Part shown: piece after piece, positions 6,956 to 10,069 of the stretch
Layout of the letters: each line of letters begins with the position of its first letter
How positions within the stretch are numbered: the stretch's first letter is position 1
Translations under genes and position numbers: made by a program
Source: Candidatus Methanogasteraceae archaeon UBA261
Lineage (GTDB): Archaea > Halobacteriota > Methanosarcinia > Methanosarcinales > Methanogasteraceae
NCBI GenBank assembly: GCA_002506015.1
Contig: DAWR01000073.1
Coordinates: 1-10,069 of the forward strand
Reading direction: 5' to 3'
DNA: 10,069 nt
The notes under the pieces: model-generated
What the model was told of the DNA's origin: nothing
Seen by the model: the letters and a program-made list of their open reading frames with translations, nothing else
Databases searched by the model: none

Positions 6956-7936
6956 TTAAATCTTCATGGAATTATGCAAAATATCGGCGCCTCTGTTTCT
7001 GGCATGAACGATCGCACATCTGCCACCGATCGCACTCTCCATAAACTCAGTTGCCGCGTGCATGGCGTCTGCGGCGTCTCCACGGTTATCGGTTATGCCA
7101 TAGACAACAGGTCCGAACGAACTCATTCCGCCGCCGCATGTCGCATCCTGCATAAGTTCTATGAGTTCTAAAATCTCCGGTCTCTGCAGTGCAATCTCGC
7201 GTCTCTTGAACCCGACGTTCTGCATCCTGTTTATCGAGTCCCCGAACGCATCGATATCAGCCTCAACCACAGCAGGGATCATTCCCATCAGTATGACATG
7301 CGAGAGTTCCCGCACCTCATGAAGCGGGATTGGGCACTCCTTTTCGAAGATATCCACCTCCTCGGAATCGTGCGCACCCATCGTGTCAGGGATTGCGAGC
7401 ACGATCTCCCAGTCAGGAAACGGGTGCTGGAAGAGAATCGGTGCCGGTGGCGATGATTTTGATGCCGCTGACGGCTTGAACGCCCCCTTCTCGCTGAATC
7501 TGTGCCCTCCGTCGAGAATGAATCCGCCGCTCTCAAACGATGCGACGCCGATCCCTGATGTTCCGCCACGCCCGACCCTGGTTGCGATATCACGCACGCT
7601 CAGTCTCAGATCGTACAACCGGTTCACAGCCATGCCCGCGGCGAGCGCGGTCTGCGTCCCCGAGCCGAGCCCGACATGCAGAGGGACGTCGCGCTCGATG
7701 TGGAGTTTGATGCCGCAACCATCCGGGAGAAGTAGAGCCGCGCTCTCGCGCATACGGTCTGCCGAATCCGGCTCGCCTGTGACTGTGGTGACCGTGATCT
7801 CGTCTGCCATCTCTGCTCTGATCCGGAGCGATGGTTCGTCGATTGTGAGTCCGATTCCGCCATCCACGCGTCCGATCTCCGCGTTGAGGTCAATTAATGT
7901 GAAGTGGAGGCGCGATGGTGTTGTGATCTCGATCAT
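6956..7936 (-). CDS. Beta-ribofuranosylaminobenzene 5'-phosphate (beta-RFAP) synthase
   Basis: This enzyme joins PRPP with p-hydroxybenzoate or p-aminobenzoate, with loss of CO2 and pyrophosphate. It is the committed step of tetrahydromethanopterin synthesis, so the host makes this C1 carrier. The 326-residue protein has the GHMP-kinase-like fold: N-terminal TPSRLHFTLIDLN (residues 6-18), the P-loop-like GLGSGTQTALAAG (89-101), GRGGTSGIGVASFESGGF (122-139), and C-terminal CGGGMSSFGPVVYGI (267-281). Length and motifs fit the family closely. The ATG at 7936 has no Shine-Dalgarno; an A/T-rich box (7957-7969) lies about 21-33 bases upstream, as expected for a leaderless message. It is the first gene of the cluster that continues with serB, and its stop TAA is embedded in the TTTAA sequence upstream of serB. 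Confidence 0.95.
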   Translation of the reverse strand: MIEITTPSRLHFTLIDLNAEIGRVDGGIGLTIDEPSLRIRAEMADEITVTTVTGEPDSADRMRESAALLLPDGCGIKLHIERDVPLHVGLGSGTQTALAAGMAVNRLYDLRLSVRDIATRVGRGGTSGIGVASFESGGFILDGGHRFSEKGAFKPSAASKSSPPAPILFQHPFPDWEIVLAIPDTMGAHDSEEVDIFEKECPIPLHEVRELSHVILMGMIPAVVEADIDAFGDSINRMQNVGFKRREIALQRPEILELIELMQDATCGGGMSSFGPVVYGITDNRGDAADAMHAATEFMESAIGGRCAIVHARNRGADILHNSMKI

Positions 7937-7946
7937 CGGGATGTTC

Positions 7947-7999
7947 GATGTGCTGATTAAAGATATTTGCTGCTACGGGATTGAGACTTTTTATTATCT
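7947..7999 (-). promoter_or_regulatory. Candidate promoter of the beta-RFAP synthase cluster
   Basis: On the minus strand AAATATCTTTAAT (7957-7969) ends 20 bases before the ATG and suits a TATA box for a near-leaderless transcript. A second A/T-rich box, ATAATAAAAAG (about 7987-7997), could serve a transcript with a 25-30-base leader. Directly after the first box is ATCAGCACATC (7947-7957), which recurs upstream of serB at 6943-6953, also next to a TTTAA stretch. Confidence 0.4.
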
Positions 8000-8010
8000 T
8001 CCGGGATGGG

Positions 8011-8075
8011 TTCGAAAAACCACAGAGAAAACAACAACTCTTTGTGTCCTCCGCGTCCTCTGTGGTCAATCTTCT
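8011..8075. repeat. Degenerate palindromic intergenic repeat of the CACAGAG/CTCTGTG type
   Basis: The left arm ACCACAGAG (8019-8027) is the exact reverse complement of the right arm CTCTGTGGT (8058-8066). Between them the right side repeats a near-9-base unit, TGTGTCCTC then CGCGTCCTC then the arm. This closely resembles the CCACAGAGG-CACAGAGG...CTCTGTG-CTCTGTGG repeat scattered between genes in many bacteria and archaea, often mistaken for short ORFs reading LCVLRVLCG. It lies in the spacer between the ATPase gene end and the beta-RFAP synthase promoter and probably does not encode protein. Its mobility and origin are not shown by the sequence. Confidence 0.6.
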
Positions 8076-8095
8076 TTGCCATAATTTTATCCTAC

Positions 8096-8115
8096 CAAAA
8101 GAAATTAAAAAGCCA
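8096..8115 (-). terminator. Candidate U-rich terminator after the ATPase_2 gene
   Basis: On the minus strand, about 52 bases after the ATPase stop, the transcript would read CTTTTTAATTTCTTTTG, with runs of five, three and four U. U-tract termination without a stable hairpin is usual in archaea. The call rests on composition and position only. Confidence 0.35.
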
Positions 8116-8166
8116 TATAGGATTTCAGGTGTTTGCATAAAGATGAAAACTCTCTGTTATGTATTC

Positions 8167-9228
8167 TTAAATTACCTCTCGTATCGCAAGCAGATTCAGC
8201 CGTGATTGTGGTTTGATAATTTGTTTAACCGGATCAAGAAAGAGAATGTTCGCTTTAATCAAGCCAAGTTTAACCGGTTTTGAAAGCTCATTCGATTTGA
8301 GACAATCCTTAGTCCGAAACGGCTCCAAACCTTCAAGTATTTGCTCCTCGTTCAGCACTATTTCCTCTGCACCATACGATATTTTATATCCAAATGCCTT
8401 TGCATCTTCTATAAGTCCTTCGATTTGACCGGTCCTTATTCCAATCATCTCTTCCACCCTTTCTCTCCGATTTTCTCCTGTATTTATCAGTTCAATCAGG
8501 CACACTGGTTTTCCGCCGCAGTATTCCCACGCCATCATCTTTTCATCATCTGTGAAACCATACTTTCCAAGGAACGCGAGGGTTGTCTCGCTATCGAAAT
8601 CATCCACCAGGGAATACCTGCACCTGCCTTCCAGCATTGCCTCGTTGTAAACTCGCTCAATAAAAAGCGAATCAGATGTTACCGCAAAGACGTGACAGAG
8701 ATGTAGCTCCTTTGTCAATCGAATAAACAGGTTGAAAAGTTCGTAGATCAGATGCGTATTGATCCTGACATCTCCTATCTTTTGCAGTTCGTCCACAATC
8801 AAAACAGGAATTTTATTCTCTGCTATCTCGGTGAAATAATCTTCCAAAAACTCAAATACATCTTCATAAGTCTTTTCTCTGAAAAATAAGTCCAGAATAC
8901 CTTCAGTTATAGGTATTCCCGCGAATTTCAAACTTTTCAGCGATACTTCCGATATCGTCTTTAATATCTCTTTATACTCCTTCTTTTCTCGATCCAACTT
9001 GAATAGAGCCCGGACGAAGTCATCATAATTCGATATAAACTTTCCTCTGAGGTTTATGTAGAAGACAACATAATTCTCTGGCAGTTGTTCGATCAGATTG
9101 GTAATCAGTTCGGTTTTTCCGGAGTTTATCGGTCCGTAAATGAAAGTAATCAGTCTCGGTTTCACACTCAGAGTATTCATTATCTCTTTTATTTCAGATT
9201 CCCTGTTGTGAAAGGTTACTTCCATCAT
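8167..9228 (-). CDS. Archaeal P-loop ATPase (ATPase_2 / STAND-like family)
   Basis: The 353-residue protein resembles the archaeal ATPase_2 family (Pfam PF01637 type), whose partners and substrates are mostly unknown. Seen: N-terminal FHNRESEI (6-13), the family signature for F-x-R-E; Walker A GPINSGKT (32-39); Walker B VLIVDELQKI (142-151); sensor-like HVFAVTSDSLFI (179-190); the family's helical-lid motif CGGKP (237-241); and a C-terminal region from about 285 that looks like a winged helix, suggesting DNA or protein binding. Two adjacent ATGs (9228, 9225) are possible starts; GAGG lies about 9 bases before the first. It is AT-richer than the neighbouring cluster, stands alone between a divergent carboxyltransferase gene and a repeat-bearing spacer, and may be an accessory gene. 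It differs in family from the DUF4143 ATPase at 1406-2722. Confidence 0.9.
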   Translation of the reverse strand: MMEVTFHNRESEIKEIMNTLSVKPRLITFIYGPINSGKTELITNLIEQLPENYVVFYINLRGKFISNYDDFVRALFKLDREKKEYKEILKTISEVSLKSLKFAGIPITEGILDLFFREKTYEDVFEFLEDYFTEIAENKIPVLIVDELQKIGDVRINTHLIYELFNLFIRLTKELHLCHVFAVTSDSLFIERVYNEAMLEGRCRYSLVDDFDSETTLAFLGKYGFTDDEKMMAWEYCGGKPVCLIELINTGENRRERVEEMIGIRTGQIEGLIEDAKAFGYKISYGAEEIVLNEEQILEGLEPFRTKDCLKSNELSKPVKLGLIKANILFLDPVKQIIKPQSRLNLLAIREVI

Positions 9229-9401
9229 GCTTGCATTCCTCTATTCATGTTTTGTATTAATCATTCCGGTATCATCCGGGTTTTGGTGCAAGGGGGGGTA
9301 GATATTTATTGCCACACCACGCTATTGCGGAGGATCAGATGAGATCGGAATTCTGCTCGCAAGACTTTTATCAAGCTGATGACAATTACGGATGATACAA
9401 G
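9229..9401. promoter_or_regulatory. Divergent promoter region between the ATPase_2 and carboxyltransferase genes
   Basis: For the rightward gene CTTTTATC (9365-9372) is a plausible TATA box about 30-37 bases before the ATG, and GGATGAT (9390-9396) a weak ribosome site 5 bases from it. For the leftward gene the minus strand offers AATAAATATC (about 9301-9310) and TTAATACAAAA (about 9251-9261). CGGATGATAC occurs twice in opposite orientation (9389-9398 on plus, 9278-9269 on minus), each copy pointing at the gene it precedes. A run of seven G lies at 9292-9298. Confidence 0.45.
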
Positions 9402-10069
9402 ATGACACGAGTAGCAATAACCGATACCACGCTTCGGGATGGGCATCAGTCATTGATTGCAACCCGAATGCGAACCCGGGACATGCTCCCGATTGCAGAG
9501 AAGCTGGATTGCGCCGGCTTCTTCTCGCTTGAGGTCTGGGGTGGGGCGACTTTTGATGTCTGCATCAGATTTTTGAATGAGGACCCGTGGGATCGTCTGA
9601 GAAGCTTGAAGGATGCCATAACCGAGACACCTCTTCAGATGCTTCTGAGGGGGCAGAACCTTGTCGGATACCGGCATTATCCTGACGATGTTGTGATCAA
9701 GTTCGTCGAAAAATCCGCAGAGAACGGAATTGATGTGTTCAGAGTCTTTGATGCCGTAAACGACATCAGAAACATGGAAGTCGCAATCACAACAGCAAAG
9801 AAGACCGGTGCGCATGTTCAAGGCACGATCTGCTATACGATCAGTCCTGTGCACACGATAGAGACGTTCGTTACGCTTGCAAGCGAACTGGCATCGCTTG
9901 AATGCGACTCTATCTGCATAAAGGATATGGCTGGATTGATCTCACCGCATACCGCTTATGATCTCGTAAAAACACTTAAAGAGGACGTTGGGCTGCCTGT
10001 TGATCTGCATTCGCACAGCACCAGCGGGATGGCATCCATGAGCTACATGGCTGCCTGCGAGGCAGGTGT
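9402..10069 (+). CDS. pycB: Pyruvate carboxylase subunit B / oxaloacetate decarboxylase alpha-type carboxyltransferase, N-terminal part
   Basis: The gene runs off the window after 222 codons. The encoded part is the TIM-barrel carboxyltransferase domain, which moves CO2 from carboxybiotin to pyruvate to form oxaloacetate, or the reverse. Motifs: DTTLRDGHQS (8-17) with metal ligand D13; EVWGGATFD (44-52); LLRGQNLVGY (81-90); FRVFDAVND (113-121); KDMAGL (174-179), in which K174 is the lysine normally carboxylated at the metal site; and DLHSHSTSGM (201-210) with metal-binding H203 and H205. Many methanogens carry a two-subunit pyruvate carboxylase whose B subunit starts this way and ends in a biotin domain, which feeds oxaloacetate to the incomplete citrate cycle. 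PycA is not upstream, where a divergent ATPase lies, so it may be downstream or elsewhere. Oxaloacetate decarboxylase alpha cannot be separated from PycB on this part. Base composition matches the housekeeping cluster. Confidence 0.92.
   Translation, partial: MTRVAITDTTLRDGHQSLIATRMRTRDMLPIAEKLDCAGFFSLEVWGGATFDVCIRFLNEDPWDRLRSLKDAITETPLQMLLRGQNLVGYRHYPDDVVIKFVEKSAENGIDVFRVFDAVNDIRNMEVAITTAKKTGAHVQGTICYTISPVHTIETFVTLASELASLECDSICIKDMAGLISPHTAYDLVKTLKEDVGLPVDLHSHSTSGMASMSYMAACEAG

Noticed and set aside
7383..8084. Plus-strand 233-codon open frame antisense to beta-RFAP synthase
   Set aside because: Most of it mirrors a well-supported gene and its end reads the intergenic repeat (CVLRVLCG), a known source of false ORFs.
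9450..9854. Minus-strand 134-codon open frame
   Set aside because: It is antisense to the carboxyltransferase gene, whose catalytic motifs are all intact.

Overview
The window looks like a chromosomal segment of a methanogen-related archaeon (methanogen, ANME or similar Halobacteriota lineage). The main evidence is a beta-ribofuranosylaminobenzene 5'-phosphate synthase, which commits to tetrahydromethanopterin synthesis. An archaeal-type SerB, a DUF373-type membrane protein, two archaeal P-loop ATPases and probably leaderless starts behind TATA-like boxes agree with this. I cannot name the species.

Layout: positions 1-975 hold the right part of an IS481/IS3-like insertion sequence. Its DDE transposase frame runs from the window edge to 920 but carries an in-frame TAG at 240-242. 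Positions 976-1405 have no confident gene, only two short hairpins and possible gene remnants. A minus-strand AAA ATPase with a C-terminal DUF4143 domain (1406-2722) follows, headed by three alternating half-sites TTTGTTCTG/CAGAACAAA around its start and TATA region.

Next is a compact minus-strand cluster, in transcription order: beta-RFAP synthase (7936-6956), phosphoserine phosphatase serB (6924-6289), a long coiled-coil protein (6217-5360), a DUF373-like multi-pass membrane protein (5356-4283) and cofactor-independent phosphoglycerate mutase gpmI (about 4281-2797). Gaps are 31, 71, 3 and 1 bases, so the last three genes are almost certainly co-translated. The set joins cofactor synthesis, serine formation and the 2-/3-phosphoglycerate step with two poorly understood archaeal proteins.

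Upstream of the cluster lies a 230-base spacer with a degenerate copy of the widespread 'CACAGAG / CTCTGTG' palindromic intergenic repeat. Then comes a second AT-richer ATPase of the archaeal ATPase_2 type (9228-8167). It is divergent from the start of a pyruvate carboxylase subunit B or oxaloacetate decarboxylase alpha-type carboxyltransferase gene (9402 to beyond the window end). The GC-richer housekeeping cluster is thus flanked by two AT-richer accessory ATPases and an IS remnant. I see no CRISPR array, rRNA or tRNA. The points most worth a second look are the transposase TAG, the ATPase operator-like repeats, the SerB/coiled-coil/DUF373 grouping and the short repeats shared between promoters.
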